A stretch of 64,000 bases of DNA from Eubacteriaceae bacterium Marseille-Q4139 (GCA_018223415.1 JAGTTQ010000001.1:3707365-3771364), one strand, 5' to 3'; shown: positions 8,593 to 17,966, counted from the stretch's first letter. The notes: generated by a model from the sequence alone, not told the origin. Program-made: numbers and translations.

Positions 8593-9801
8593 ATGTCAAA
8601 TCAGTATGTGTTCAATGACCGTCTCCCCATTGCACCGTTGAAAATCGCAGCCCTGGAAAGCTGCCGTGACCTGGCAGAAAAGGTAAACGGGCATATTGTG
8701 AATTTCCGAAGAAATGATACGGAGGAGCTCAAAAGAAGGCAGCAGAATCTTCAGTACCGCGGCTATGACGTGGATTCATATCTTTTAAACTGCGAGTGCC
8801 CGAGATTCGGAAGCGGCGAAGCCAAGGGTGTCATTAAGGAATCGGTCCGCGGCGCAGACGTGTTCGTGATGGTGGATGTGACAAACTACTCCCTGACCTA
8901 TAAGATGGCAGGCTATGTAAACCACATGTCCCCGGATGACCATTACCAGGATCTTAAGAGAATCATCGGCGCCTGCGCTTCCACCGCGCACAGGATCAAT
9001 GTCATCATGCCGTTCCTCTACGAGAGCCGCCAGCATAAGCGCACCCACAGAGAGTCCTTGGACTGTGCCATGGCGCTTGAGGAGCTGGTACATATGGGCG
9101 TCTCCAACATCACCACTTTCGATGCCCATGACCCGCGGGTACAGAATTCAATCCCGCTTTCCGGCCTCGACAACTTCATGCCCACCTACCAGTTTGTAAA
9201 AGCACTGTTCAACCATGATCACAGCTTAAAGATTGATAAGGATCACCTGATGGTCATCAGCCCCGACGAGGGTGCCATGAACCGCGCCGTCTACCTGGCA
9301 AACAACCTGGGCGTCGACATGGGTATGTTCTATAAGAGAAGGGACTATTCCAGAGTCATTAACGGAAGGAACCCCATCGTGGCCCATGAGTTTTTGGGAA
9401 GCTCCGTAGAAGGAAAGACCGTTATCATCGTCGACGACATGATTTCCTCCGGCGAAAGCATGCTGGATACGGCCAGGGCCTTAAAGGAGCGGAAGGCAGC
9501 AAAGGTTGTCGTCTGCTGTACCTTCGGCCTGTTCACCAGCGGCTTTGATAAGTTTGACGAGTTCTACGAAAAGGGCTATATCGACAGCGTCGTCACCACC
9601 AACTTAAACTACCGGGCGCCGGAGCTGTTTACGAAGGAATGGTACGTGGAGGCCGATGTGAGCAAGTACATTGCGGCGATCATCAACTCCTTAAACCATG
9701 ACGCCTCCATCAGCAATACCCTGTCGCCGACGGAGAAGATTCAGAAGCTGATTCAGAAATATAATAATGGCGGGTATGATTATTATCAGAAGTTGGGGTA
9801 A
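8593..9801 (+). CDS. prs: Ribose-phosphate pyrophosphokinase, long clostridial form
   Basis: Makes PRPP from ribose-5-phosphate and ATP for nucleotide, histidine and tryptophan synthesis; the trp operon in this window consumes PRPP. The 402-residue product is about 85 residues longer than the common bacterial enzyme. It retains the ribose-5-phosphate/ATP region FDAHDPRVQNSIPLSG near 176 and the PRPP loop VIIVDDMISSGESM near 276-289. A GGAGGA ribosome site is ten bases before the ATG. It is a single-gene unit with its own promoter and a terminator at 9825-9875. The long form is frequent in Lachnospiraceae but less studied. Confidence 0.92.
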   Translation: MSNQYVFNDRLPIAPLKIAALESCRDLAEKVNGHIVNFRRNDTEELKRRQQNLQYRGYDVDSYLLNCECPRFGSGEAKGVIKESVRGADVFVMVDVTNYSLTYKMAGYVNHMSPDDHYQDLKRIIGACASTAHRINVIMPFLYESRQHKRTHRESLDCAMALEELVHMGVSNITTFDAHDPRVQNSIPLSGLDNFMPTYQFVKALFNHDHSLKIDKDHLMVISPDEGAMNRAVYLANNLGVDMGMFYKRRDYSRVINGRNPIVAHEFLGSSVEGKTVIIVDDMISSGESMLDTARALKERKAAKVVVCCTFGLFTSGFDKFDEFYEKGYIDSVVTTNLNYRAPELFTKEWYVEADVSKYIAAIINSLNHDASISNTLSPTEKIQKLIQKYNNGGYDYYQKLG

Positions 9802-9824
9802 GGAAGCAATGTAAGCCATACCAT

Positions 9825-9875
9825 AAAGAGGGACGCACCTGCGAAAGGTTTCCGCGGGCGTGCCCCTCTTTTTCG
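9825..9875 (+). terminator. Intrinsic terminator after prs
   Basis: AAAGAGGG at 9825-9832 pairs with CCCTCTTT ending at 9871, with further GC pairing inside, followed by T-rich sequence. It separates prs from the convergent opp operon. Confidence 0.7.
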
Positions 9876-9878
9876 TCT

Positions 9879-10853
9879 TTAAATTTTCAGGCAGGCAGCC
9901 AGATGGCCGCCGCCGATATCCTTTAATTTCGGCTCTTCATGGGCACATTCTTCCGTAGCCCATGGGCATCTGGTTCGGAACCGGCAGCCGGAAGGAATAT
10001 GGGCTGCGCCGGGAACATCGCCCTGAAGGACAATGCGCTCTCTCTTCTTTCTTCCCGACAGAATCGGGATGGCAGAAAGAAGCGCCTGCGTATATGGATG
10101 GGCCGGATGAGAAAACAGCTCTTCGTTGTCTGCAAACTCCATGATGCGTCCAAGGTACATGACGGCCACACGGTCAGAAATGTGCTCCACCACATTGAGG
10201 GCATGGGAAATAAACAGATACGTCATGTCCCCATACTCCTCCTTTAAGTCCATGAGCAGGTTGATAATCTGGGACTGGATGGATACGTCCAGGGCCGAAA
10301 CGGCTTCGTCACAGACCAGGAATTTCGGCTTCAGTGCCAGCGCCTTTGCGATAGCCACCCTCTGCCTCTGTCCGCCGGAAAACTCATGGGGATACCGAAG
10401 CCCGTAAGCTGCGTTGAGCCCCACCTGGTGCAGGAGCTCTTCTGCCCTGCCTGCCGCATCCGTCTTCGACATGCCCATCTGGACCGTCAGAAGCTCTGTC
10501 AGGGCGTTTAGAACCGTATGCCGCGGGTTTAAGGACGAATAGGGATCCTGGAATATAATCTGCAAGCTCTTTCTGAGCTGTCTTAATTCTTCTCCCTGGG
10601 CAGCCAGGACATCCTGTCCCTGGTAGTAAATATGGCCCTCGCTCGGATGGTTCAGCCGCACGATGGCGCGCCCGATGGTGGTTTTTCCGCAGCCGGACTC
10701 CCCCACAAGGCCAAGGGTCTCCCCCTTTTTCACGGAAAGGCTGACTCCGTCTACCGCCTTCACGTGGCCGACGGTTCTCTGGAGAATTCCCGTTTTGATG
10801 GGGAAATAGACCTTCAGATTTTCAATGCTTAAGATAGTATTTTCATCTTTCAT
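9879..10853 (-). CDS. oppF: Peptide ABC transporter ATP-binding protein (OppF/DppF type)
   Basis: One of two ATPases powering an oligopeptide/dipeptide-family importer at the inner face of the membrane. The 324-residue protein shows Walker A GESGCGKTT, signature FSGGQRQRVAIA, Walker B FLVCDEAVSALD and the C-terminal oligopeptide-type cysteine region GCRFRTRCPWATEECA. Its start overlaps the end of oppD by 11 bases. It is the last gene of the five-gene importer operon. The transported ligand (peptide, nickel or other) cannot be told from the ATPase. Confidence 0.88.
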   Translation of the reverse strand: MKDENTILSIENLKVYFPIKTGILQRTVGHVKAVDGVSLSVKKGETLGLVGESGCGKTTIGRAIVRLNHPSEGHIYYQGQDVLAAQGEELRQLRKSLQIIFQDPYSSLNPRHTVLNALTELLTVQMGMSKTDAAGRAEELLHQVGLNAAYGLRYPHEFSGGQRQRVAIAKALALKPKFLVCDEAVSALDVSIQSQIINLLMDLKEEYGDMTYLFISHALNVVEHISDRVAVMYLGRIMEFADNEELFSHPAHPYTQALLSAIPILSGRKKRERIVLQGDVPGAAHIPSGCRFRTRCPWATEECAHEEPKLKDIGGGHLAACLKI

Positions 10854-11829
10854 TTTGATTCCCCCTCAAAAAACAGCGCACTTTCCGCCTTCCTTCTGCA
10901 TACTCCGGCGGTTCCTCCCTGCTGCACCGCTCGGTAGCGTAAGGGCAGCGAGGCGCAAAACGGCAGCCGGACGGGAAACGCAGCGGATTCGGGACGGTGC
11001 CTTTTATGGATTCCAGACGGTTTCCGCGCGTTACCTTGATTCCCGGAATGGAAAGGATCAAAAGTTTCGTATAAGGATGCCATGGATCGGCAAAAACTTC
11101 TTCCATGCCGCCCTCTTCCACAATTTTTCCTGCATACATGACGGCGACACGGCTGGCAATCTGGGAAACCACGCCAAAATCATGGGTAATCAGGAGGATT
11201 GACATGTTCATATCCTTTTGGAGCTGTTTTAACAGATCCAAAATCTGAGCCTGGATTGTCACGTCAAGCGCCGTCGTCGGCTCATCGGCAATCACCATTT
11301 TCGGATTGGACGCCAGGGAAATGGCAATCATGACCCTCTGGCGCAGGCCGCCGGAAAGCTGGTGCGGGTACACCTTAAGACGCTCCTCCGGATTGGGAAC
11401 GCCGGTCTTTTTTAAGATATCAATGGAACGCTTCTTCACCTCTTCTTTTGAAATCCCCGGATTGTGAAGGCGGAACACCTCTCCAAGCTGTTTGTCAATC
11501 CGGTACACAGGATTTAATGAGGTCATCGGTTCCTGAAAAATCATGGAAATCTCTGAGCCGCGAAGCTTGCGGGCCTGGTTTTTGTCAATATTCGTCACGT
11601 CGCGGCCATTTAAGATAATGGAATCCGCCTGAAGCTCAGCCGTTTCCGGAAGGAGCCGGATCAGAGAAAGGGAGGTGATGGTTTTTCCACAGCCGGACTC
11701 TCCCACTAACGCCAGGGTTTCTCCCTGTCCCACGGAAAAGGAAATTCCATCGACAGCCTTGACGACTCCCTCCGGCGTATGAAACCAGGTACGGAGATTT
11801 TTTACTTCCAGACAATTTTTATTTTCCAT
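10843..11829 (-). CDS. oppD: Peptide ABC transporter ATP-binding protein (OppD/DppD type)
   Basis: Partner ATPase of OppF. The 328-residue product has Walker A GESGCGKTIT, signature LSGGLRQRVMIA and Walker B MVIADEPTTALD. The C-terminal extension GCRFAPRCPYATERC is typical of this family and in some members binds an iron-sulfur cluster. Translation is probably coupled on both sides: eight bases separate it from the OppC gene, and its last 11 bases overlap oppF. The symbol reflects family position, not proven substrate. Confidence 0.88.
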   Translation of the reverse strand: MENKNCLEVKNLRTWFHTPEGVVKAVDGISFSVGQGETLALVGESGCGKTITSLSLIRLLPETAELQADSIILNGRDVTNIDKNQARKLRGSEISMIFQEPMTSLNPVYRIDKQLGEVFRLHNPGISKEEVKKRSIDILKKTGVPNPEERLKVYPHQLSGGLRQRVMIAISLASNPKMVIADEPTTALDVTIQAQILDLLKQLQKDMNMSILLITHDFGVVSQIASRVAVMYAGKIVEEGGMEEVFADPWHPYTKLLILSIPGIKVTRGNRLESIKGTVPNPLRFPSGCRFAPRCPYATERCSREEPPEYAEGRRKVRCFLRGNQNER

Positions 11830-11837
11830 ATGTCCAC

Positions 11838-12740
11838 CTACTTTCTCATCTTGGGATCAAACGCGTCCCTGAGCCCGTCGCCAATCCAGTTCATTGAAAG
11901 AACCGTGATGGAGATCGCAAGCCCTGGGATTGTCGTCAGATAAGGAGCAAGCTGCAAATAATTCTTTCCCTGGCTTAACATCATGCCCCAGTCGGGAGCC
12001 GCCGCATCGGCGCCGAGCCCCAGATAGTTAAGGCTCGCCGCGGAAAGAATGGCGCTGCCCACGGCCAGTGTCCCCTGGATAATTAAGGGGCCGATGCAGT
12101 TGGGAAGGACATGACGGAAAATAACCCTGGCATTTTTAAAGCCGGCCGCCTTGGCAGACTCCACATATTCCATGTTCTTTACCGAAAGAACCTGGCCGCG
12201 GGTCAGTCTGGCAAACCTCGGCCAGCTTGTGACTGCCAGCGTAATGATAATATTTCTCTGGCTGGAACCGAGAACAGACATAATGGCAATGGCTACAATC
12301 AGGAACGGGAACGACAGCATGATATCCGTAAAACGCATCAGGATGCTTTCGATCACGCCTCCGAAATATCCGCTGTACAGACCGATGACGACGCCGATTA
12401 CGGCTGCGGCCGCTGCGACGGAAAGGCCTGTTAAAAGGGAGCTGCGGCCGCCGTAAAGGAGACGGCACCAGATGTCGCGGCCAAGGTCGTCGGTGCCTAA
12501 CGGGTGCTCTGCGTCGCCCGGTTCCACAAGCATATTCATCAGATCCATATCAATGACCGGATCATAATCCGTAAAAAGCGGCGCTCCAACGCAGAGAATG
12601 ATGATGACGGAAAGGAGAACGAGGCCAAGGACAGCAATTTTATTTTTGCAGAACCTTCTGACAACGTCCTTCCAATAACTGGTTACAGGAAGGGAAATTT
12701 CATCTTCAAATTCAAAATCTTTTTTCTTTTCTTCTGCCAT
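11838..12740 (-). CDS. oppC: Peptide ABC transporter permease (OppC/DppC type)
   Basis: Inner-membrane permease of the importer. The 300-residue protein has a charged cytoplasmic N-terminus of about 33 residues (KKKDFEFEDE), one membrane segment (about 34-55), then the five-helix BPD_transp_1 domain. The EAA-like loop (ESAKAAGFKNARVIFRHVLPN) couples to the ATPases. It includes the typical GTDDLGRDIWCRLLYGGR motif of the OppC group. Fifteen bases separate it from oppB. Confidence 0.88.
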   Translation of the reverse strand: MAEEKKKDFEFEDEISLPVTSYWKDVVRRFCKNKIAVLGLVLLSVIIILCVGAPLFTDYDPVIDMDLMNMLVEPGDAEHPLGTDDLGRDIWCRLLYGGRSSLLTGLSVAAAAAVIGVVIGLYSGYFGGVIESILMRFTDIMLSFPFLIVAIAIMSVLGSSQRNIIITLAVTSWPRFARLTRGQVLSVKNMEYVESAKAAGFKNARVIFRHVLPNCIGPLIIQGTLAVGSAILSAASLNYLGLGADAAAPDWGMMLSQGKNYLQLAPYLTTIPGLAISITVLSMNWIGDGLRDAFDPKMRK

Positions 12741-12755
12741 TTTCCTTCCTCCCTC

Positions 12756-13721
12756 CTATGATTTCTTGTCAAGGCGGATCCGCGGGTCTACCCATGCGTA
12801 GACAATATCCACCAGAAGATTGATAACCAGATAGCTGGTACAGAGAAGCAGCGTAATTCCCTGAATCATCGGATAATCTCTTTTGGAAATGGAATTAACC
12901 GCCAGACGTCCGACACCAGGCCAGGAAAAAATGGATTCCGTAACAACGGCACCGCCCAAAAGGCTTCCGATTTCCGAACCAACCACGGTAATCACCGGAA
13001 TCATTGCATTTTTAAAGGCATGGCCCCAGATGACAATCTTCTCTCTTAAGCCTTTGCTTCTGGCGTAGCGGACATAATCCTGGCCCAGCACGTCTAACAT
13101 GCTGGAGCGGATCATTCTCGTCTGGGTGGCCGCCATTCCAAGAGCCAGAGCAGAACCAGGCATGATAATATGCTTTAAAAATTCCCCAAGGCCGTCTGTC
13201 ATGAGATCTGCCGATCCTGTGCTGGGAAGCCAGCCCAGTTTCAGTGAAAAATAGATCATTAAAACAAGGCCAAACCAGAATTTGGGGAGGGAAACTCCAA
13301 TAGTAGCAAGAGCCGTAGCCAGAGAATCCCATATGCTGTTATGTTTTAAGGCCGCCAGCATTCCAAGCGGCACAGAAATGATTAACGACAGAATCATGGC
13401 GAAAGCCGCCAGGGTAAAAGTGGCCGGCATCCGCTCCATAACGCTTTCAAATACAGGCTGGTTCGTAGCGTAGGAAACGCCAAGATCTCCTCCCAGGGCA
13501 TCCACGACAAAATCCTTATACCGGATTAAAAATGGTTTGTCGAGCCCCCACTCTTCCATAATAATCTGTCTCTGTTCTTCGGAAAGGCTCTGATCTTCTG
13601 TTCCGAAAATCAGTTCCACCGGGTCGCCCGGCGTAACGTAAAGCAGGGAAAAGATCAGAAAAGAAATAACCAACAGCGTTGGAATCGCCTGCAAAAGTCT
13701 TCTAACAATGTAAGTCCACAT
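12756..13721 (-). CDS. oppB: Peptide ABC transporter permease (OppB/DppB type)
   Basis: Second permease subunit, 321 residues, with the canonical N-terminus MWTYIVRRLLQAIPTLLVIS forming the first membrane helix, then the BPD_transp_1 domain with the coupling loop RYARSKGLREKIVIWGHAFKNA. It heads the permease part of the operon and is separated from the binding-protein gene by 88 bases that contain a strong hairpin. That hairpin may set the usual excess of binding protein over permease. Confidence 0.88.
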   Translation of the reverse strand: MWTYIVRRLLQAIPTLLVISFLIFSLLYVTPGDPVELIFGTEDQSLSEEQRQIIMEEWGLDKPFLIRYKDFVVDALGGDLGVSYATNQPVFESVMERMPATFTLAAFAMILSLIISVPLGMLAALKHNSIWDSLATALATIGVSLPKFWFGLVLMIYFSLKLGWLPSTGSADLMTDGLGEFLKHIIMPGSALALGMAATQTRMIRSSMLDVLGQDYVRYARSKGLREKIVIWGHAFKNAMIPVITVVGSEIGSLLGGAVVTESIFSWPGVGRLAVNSISKRDYPMIQGITLLLCTSYLVINLLVDIVYAWVDPRIRLDKKS

Positions 13722-13743
13722 ATCAACGCTCCTTTATGTAAAT

Positions 13744-13771
13744 GCGGGCGCCTGCTGTTTTGGGCGCCCGC
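13744..13771 (-). terminator. GC-rich hairpin between binding protein and permease genes
   Basis: GCGGGCGCC (13744-13752) and GGCGCCCGC (13763-13771) form a perfect nine-base stem with a ten-base loop. No strong T-run follows on the minus strand, so it is more likely a message-stabilising stem or partial terminator between the binding-protein gene and oppB than a full stop. Confidence 0.55.
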
Positions 13772-13809
13772 TGACCGCGTCTGCTGCTTCTCTTAATTTT
13801 GCCAGCTGC

Positions 13810-15489
13810 TTATTCTACCGTTACATTTCTTTCCGTGCTGCAGAGCGCCTGATATACAGTTGCATAATCAAAATCTTTGACGCGCGTGTTGTATCCTGTC
13901 TGGGCATATTCGTACCAGCAGGCCAGGTGGGGCGCATCTGCCGCAAACATGGCACTGGCCTCTGCAATCAGCGCGCACCTTGCGTCGTAATCCACGGTTT
14001 TCCATGCCTCATCAAGGATAGCATCCAGCTCGTCGTTTGCATAACCGCAGTTCGGTGAGAAATTGGCATCATCACTGTGCATCAGTCTCAATGGGCCGTC
14101 CAGGTTGCTGTATCCGCCAAGAACGTACATCTGCACATTGCCGTTCTTAATATCGGTCGTATGGGTTCCCCACTCAACGGTCTGTGCCGTACAGTCTACA
14201 CCGATGGCCTTTAACTGGGAAGAAACGATAACTGCCATTTTCTCTCGGTTTGCATCATTGTTTCCTACCTGAATGGTAAACTGAAGCTTCTGTCCGTCTT
14301 TTGCATAAATGCCGTCAGAGCCCTTCGACCATCCAAGCTCCTCCAGTTTTGCCTGGGCTGCTGCCGGATCGTAAACGGGTGCTACTGCCTGGCAGGCATC
14401 GTTGTCATATCCGGGACGTTCCGGGGTTACGCAGGAGTAGCCGCGAATGGCAAGCTTTACGCCCGAGTCATTTCCGTAAACGGCCTGAACAGCTCCGTCC
14501 ACATCAACAGCCATGGACAGTGCCTTCCTGATTTCCGGATCCTGGAAAAGTTCGTCGCGGCAGTTAAAGCCAACCCATCTTAAGGAGCCGCCGGTATCAT
14601 CCATGACAAGATAATCCTTTTCCTTAACCGATGCAATTTCTGTCGGAAGGATTGCCAGTGAAATATCAATCTCTTTATTCTGAAGGGCGATGGCCGAAAC
14701 CGACTTGTCTGTAATAATCCGGTACTCGATTTTATCCAGTCCGGGTTCCTGCCAGAAGTCTTCATTCTTTTCCAGAACAACTCTCGTATCTACCACATGT
14801 TCTACAAATTTGTAGGCACCGGAACCAACCGGATGTGCCTCGAAATCCCATCCCTCATCAATCGCCTTCTTCGGGATAATATAGTTCTGGTACATCTTAT
14901 ACTCGAAAAGGACGTCGATATCCTTCAGGAAGAATTTGATGGTGAAGTCATCCACCACCTCGATTTTGTCAATGGTATCTACCAGGTTCGTATAGCGGAC
15001 GGAGCCATTATCCGGGTCAAGGTAATACTCATAAGAAAATTTGACATCGTCTGCCGTTACCTGGACTTTTTCATCACCGAACAGATCATTTCCTGTCTGC
15101 CAGTAAATATCGTCTCTCAAATGAATCGTCCATTCCTTGCCGTCCTCACTGCACTCCCAGCTTTCTGCAAGGCTCGGTGTAAATTCCGACTCTTTATTCA
15201 TTTCCACCAGAGTGTGGTAGATCTGACGGATAATATAGCCATCACCGTCTGATGTTGTTCTCCATGGCACCAGCGTTGTGACAGGCATGTAAGTACCAAT
15301 CGTTAAAATCTTCTCTCCGCTTGATGTCTCCGAGACAGCGGCGGCTGTCGTCTCAGCAGAGCTGCCCGCACTGGCTGTCGTTTCCGGCGCTGCCGTAGTT
15401 GCGGAAGTCTGTGAGCCTGTGCCGGAACATGCGGAAAGTCCCACTGCCGCTGCCAGGATTAAAGCTGACCACCTGATTTTCTTCTTCAT
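13810..15489 (-). CDS. Peptide-type ABC transporter substrate-binding lipoprotein
   Basis: Extracytoplasmic solute-binding protein of family 5 (SBP_bac_5), 559 residues, which captures the ligand for the OppBCDF importer. A lipoprotein signal (MKKKIRW, hydrophobic core, LSAC) places the lipidated cysteine at C21. A threonine/serine/alanine-rich linker of about 40 residues precedes the binding domain. The ATG at 15487-15489 is chosen over one six bases upstream because it is eight bases from AAGGAGG. It is the first gene of the operon and diverges from the regulator at 15839. Ligand identity is unknown. Confidence 0.9.
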   Translation of the reverse strand: MKKKIRWSALILAAAVGLSACSGTGSQTSATTAAPETTASAGSSAETTAAAVSETSSGEKILTIGTYMPVTTLVPWRTTSDGDGYIIRQIYHTLVEMNKESEFTPSLAESWECSEDGKEWTIHLRDDIYWQTGNDLFGDEKVQVTADDVKFSYEYYLDPDNGSVRYTNLVDTIDKIEVVDDFTIKFFLKDIDVLFEYKMYQNYIIPKKAIDEGWDFEAHPVGSGAYKFVEHVVDTRVVLEKNEDFWQEPGLDKIEYRIITDKSVSAIALQNKEIDISLAILPTEIASVKEKDYLVMDDTGGSLRWVGFNCRDELFQDPEIRKALSMAVDVDGAVQAVYGNDSGVKLAIRGYSCVTPERPGYDNDACQAVAPVYDPAAAQAKLEELGWSKGSDGIYAKDGQKLQFTIQVGNNDANREKMAVIVSSQLKAIGVDCTAQTVEWGTHTTDIKNGNVQMYVLGGYSNLDGPLRLMHSDDANFSPNCGYANDELDAILDEAWKTVDYDARCALIAEASAMFAADAPHLACWYEYAQTGYNTRVKDFDYATVYQALCSTERNVTVE

Positions 15490-15495
15490 AAACAT

Positions 15496-15838
15496 CTCCT
15501 CCTTTTATATATCTTGTTTTCGGGTTTCCTGTATTTTCTGAAATTAGGTCATTTACTCTTTGGAAATTCTATTCATGCACTGCTCGGTACATGCCGGAAT
15601 ATGCCTAAAAAGTATTCGGTAAATTGTTTTTTAGAACCATATTATTGTGTTAAATTTTGACAAGTTTTTCTTTTGACTGATATTATAGCAAACGATTCCA
15701 TGTAAATCCATTAAATTCTCGTCCATTCACTTTCTCCTATGTCGGTTTTTCTTGTTTTTTAATCTTTAGGTTGATTTTAACCAAAATATATTGTATTATC
15801 TCCATAATAATCGCCTAATTCATTCAAGGAGGACTGTT
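15496..15838. other. AT-rich divergent control region between the opp operon and its likely regulator
   Basis: A 343-base gene-free stretch, much richer in A+T than its surroundings. It carries a plus-strand promoter at 15657-15686 and a short inverted repeat GGTT-N6-AACC near 15768-15781. No open frame with a ribosome site is seen. It is the natural place for operator sites of the divergent regulator. Confidence 0.55.
15657..15686 (+). promoter_or_regulatory. Promoter of the PAS/AAA-like regulator
   Basis: TTGACA (15657-15662), 18-base spacer, TATTAT (15681-15686), about 150 bases before the regulator's start codon, leaving a long untranslated leader. It is a sigma-70-type promoter, not a sigma-54 (GG-N10-GC) one. 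Confidence 0.55.
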
Positions 15839-17788
15839 ATGAAGCCAAAAATCCTGCTTATATATATTGATAAAAATGCAAAACTTGGTATTTATCCTTA
15901 CTTATCTTCCTTTTTTCATTCTTATATCGACATTGACTGTCAATTATTCGATCAGATTGATCTGCAAAAGCTGCCGGAGTATCAGATGCTGCTTTTTTCG
16001 TCGGCCCTCTGCCGCAATCTGGTGTCCGAACAGGTCAGCCACCTTCCGATCCCCATGCATCAATGCAGCCGCGAATTAAATTATACATATCTGCACAAAA
16101 TTCTGGAGATTCCGCCTGGGTCTGACGTCTGCATCATCAATGACGGCCAGAAAAACTGCGAGGCAATAAAAAGCAGCCTGATATCTCTTGGATTTTCCCA
16201 GTACCAATACTGCATTTATTTCCCAGGCGGGCCAGCCATCAGCCCGGAGGTTCAGTATGCGATTACCCCAGGGGAGGCCAGGCTTGCCCCTTCTACCATC
16301 AAATATATCATTGATATCGGAAACCGGAACGTAGACATCGCTACCCTCTGCCACATCATAACCACCTTTGGACTTCCAGAGACCATCCTAAACCAGGTGA
16401 CGGCCAGCTTTGCAGGCTATGTTGGAAATTTCATGCGATATATGCGGACGGAGATTGGGAAGCTTACGGCACATTCCTATGACAACAGCAAATTACTGGA
16501 TTATCTTGACTCCGGTATTTGTATCTCTGAGCCAGACGGCACGATTCTCCATGTAAATCCGGCTTTCTGCCGTCTCCTTTGTCTTGAGAAAACGGCACTA
16601 GTCGGCCGGCGCCTTCCGGAATTGTTTAAAGACTGGCACTATCTTCTGAGAATGGATCAGATTACAGACGGGATTCCGCTTTTAATTCAGAACGCAAACG
16701 ATGAATGGGTAGATTTTTATTTTTCAAGAAGTTATACAGATTCCGCCAAAAAGACCCGTTACCTGTTTTTTGCTTCCATAAGAAAGGCAGCCCCAAGCGG
16801 GATGCCTGCTCTGGTTCAAAAAAGTCCTCCCACAAAAATGTCGGATCATGACGCAGCAATTCTGCGGATGTTTAAGAAAAGTCCCTGTTTTTCCGGCGTT
16901 GTCGATCAGTTGATCCTATTGGCTGAGGCAGAGGTTCCGCTTCTTCTCCTTGGGGAAGCCGGGCTGCTCCAGCTCCCTCTTGCCCGCTTCGTCTACGCGG
17001 CCTCCCGGCATTCCGGCGAGACCTTTACCTATATCAATGCTGCGGAAGAAGGCGAATCTCTGGACTCCTGTTTTGCAGGTACAGGAGGGGTAATTTTTAT
17101 CGACCACCTGGAAGCGGCGCCGATGCAGTTCCAGCACCGTCTCTGTTCACTTTTAAAGCTTCAAACCGGAGAAAACCGGAACTTGCCCCATATCATCTGC
17201 TCCGGCTCAGAAAATCTGGACAGCCACGCGGCATCCGGGCAGTTCCTGCCAGAGCTTTTCTACCATTTCAGTGCTTTTGCGCTGAAGCTTCCAAAGCTGC
17301 GTGACATGAAAAATGAGATCCCTGATTTTTTCCGTTTCTATTTTGGATGTATGTTTCCGGGGACGGTATGCCATCCGGAGGATCTCTTCTCCGCAGAGCT
17401 GCTGCGGTTCCTGTATTCTTACAATTATCCGGGGAATTTTCAGGAGATGGAAAATCTGATTCGATATTTTTCCTGTATTTACAAAGGGAAAAAACTGTCT
17501 CTGGACAGCCTGCCTCCGTATGTACGCTATGTTTCCGACGAGAATGCCGCGGCTCTTTCGGAGTCGGAGCAGGAAATTCTTTTCCTGATTAAAGCATACC
17601 CTCACTGCGGCTGCAACCGGATCTCCGTCCTGCTCTCCGAGTCCGGCCACGCCCTCACCGCCCACCAGATCCGCTCCATCCTGACAAAGCTCTCCGACGA
17701 CGGATACATCGAAATCCTGAAGACAAAACAGGGCTGCCGGATCACAGAGCTTGGGGAGTATATTCTTTCTAAGGCGGTGTTTGCATAA
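15839..17788 (+). CDS. PAS-domain transcriptional regulator with a degenerate sigma-54-activator AAA+ domain and C-terminal winged helix
   Basis: A 649-residue protein. Residues 1-210 are an unassigned sensory region. Residues 217-315 look like a PAS domain (DSGICISEPDGTILHVNPAF). Residues 345-560 align with the NtrC AAA+ module: GGVIFIDHLE (415-424) matches Walker B and YNYPGNFQEMENLI (528-541) matches its C-terminal hallmark. The Walker A site is only GEAGLLQLPLA and no GAFTGA loop is present, so ATP hydrolysis and sigma-54 contact are unlikely. Residues 572-649 look like a winged helix-turn-helix rather than the usual Fis-type domain. The ATG at 15839 is chosen because AAGGAGGA lies six bases upstream. 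It is divergent from the opp operon, which it probably controls. Confidence 0.75.
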   Translation: MKPKILLIYIDKNAKLGIYPYLSSFFHSYIDIDCQLFDQIDLQKLPEYQMLLFSSALCRNLVSEQVSHLPIPMHQCSRELNYTYLHKILEIPPGSDVCIINDGQKNCEAIKSSLISLGFSQYQYCIYFPGGPAISPEVQYAITPGEARLAPSTIKYIIDIGNRNVDIATLCHIITTFGLPETILNQVTASFAGYVGNFMRYMRTEIGKLTAHSYDNSKLLDYLDSGICISEPDGTILHVNPAFCRLLCLEKTALVGRRLPELFKDWHYLLRMDQITDGIPLLIQNANDEWVDFYFSRSYTDSAKKTRYLFFASIRKAAPSGMPALVQKSPPTKMSDHDAAILRMFKKSPCFSGVVDQLILLAEAEVPLLLLGEAGLLQLPLARFVYAASRHSGETFTYINAAEEGESLDSCFAGTGGVIFIDHLEAAPMQFQHRLCSLLKLQTGENRNLPHIICSGSENLDSHAASGQFLPELFYHFSAFALKLPKLRDMKNEIPDFFRFYFGCMFPGTVCHPEDLFSAELLRFLYSYNYPGNFQEMENLIRYFSCIYKGKKLSLDSLPPYVRYVSDENAAALSESEQEILFLIKAYPHCGCNRISVLLSESGHALTAHQIRSILTKLSDDGYIEILKTKQGCRITELGEYILSKAVFA

Positions 17789-17828
17789 ATTCTTATTTGA
17801 CAGGTGTCCAAAGCGGCTGTATATTTCA

Positions 17829-17857
17829 TTGACAAAGCCAAGAGATAACGCTATCAT
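17829..17857 (+). promoter_or_regulatory. Promoter of the YafQ-type toxin-antitoxin operon
   Basis: TTGACA (17829-17834), 17-base spacer, TATCAT (17852-17857). It lies about 135 bases before the antitoxin start, with two hairpins in between. Confidence 0.55.
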
Positions 17858-17870
17858 AATATAAAGATAC

Positions 17871-17920
17871 GATAAAATTTTAACCAGATTTCCGAAAGGC
17901 ACGAAAGAAAAAATTTTATC
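17871..17920. repeat. Inverted repeat in the toxin-antitoxin leader
   Basis: GATAAAATTTT (17871-17881) and AAAATTTTATC (17910-17920) are perfect 11-base complements around a 28-base interval, directly after the promoter. This is a candidate operator for autoregulation by the antitoxin or toxin-antitoxin complex; binding is inferred from position. Confidence 0.5.
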
Positions 17921-17935
17921 AACCGGAGCAGAAAG

Positions 17936-17966
17936 CCTGAATTGTTTTATCATTTAAACAATCAGG
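17936..17966. repeat. Second inverted repeat in the toxin-antitoxin leader
   Basis: CCTGA-A-TTGTTT pairs with AAACAA-TCAGG across an eight-base loop, 11 pairs with one bulged base, ending 28 bases before the antitoxin start. It could be an operator or an RNA stem affecting translation. Confidence 0.45.
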
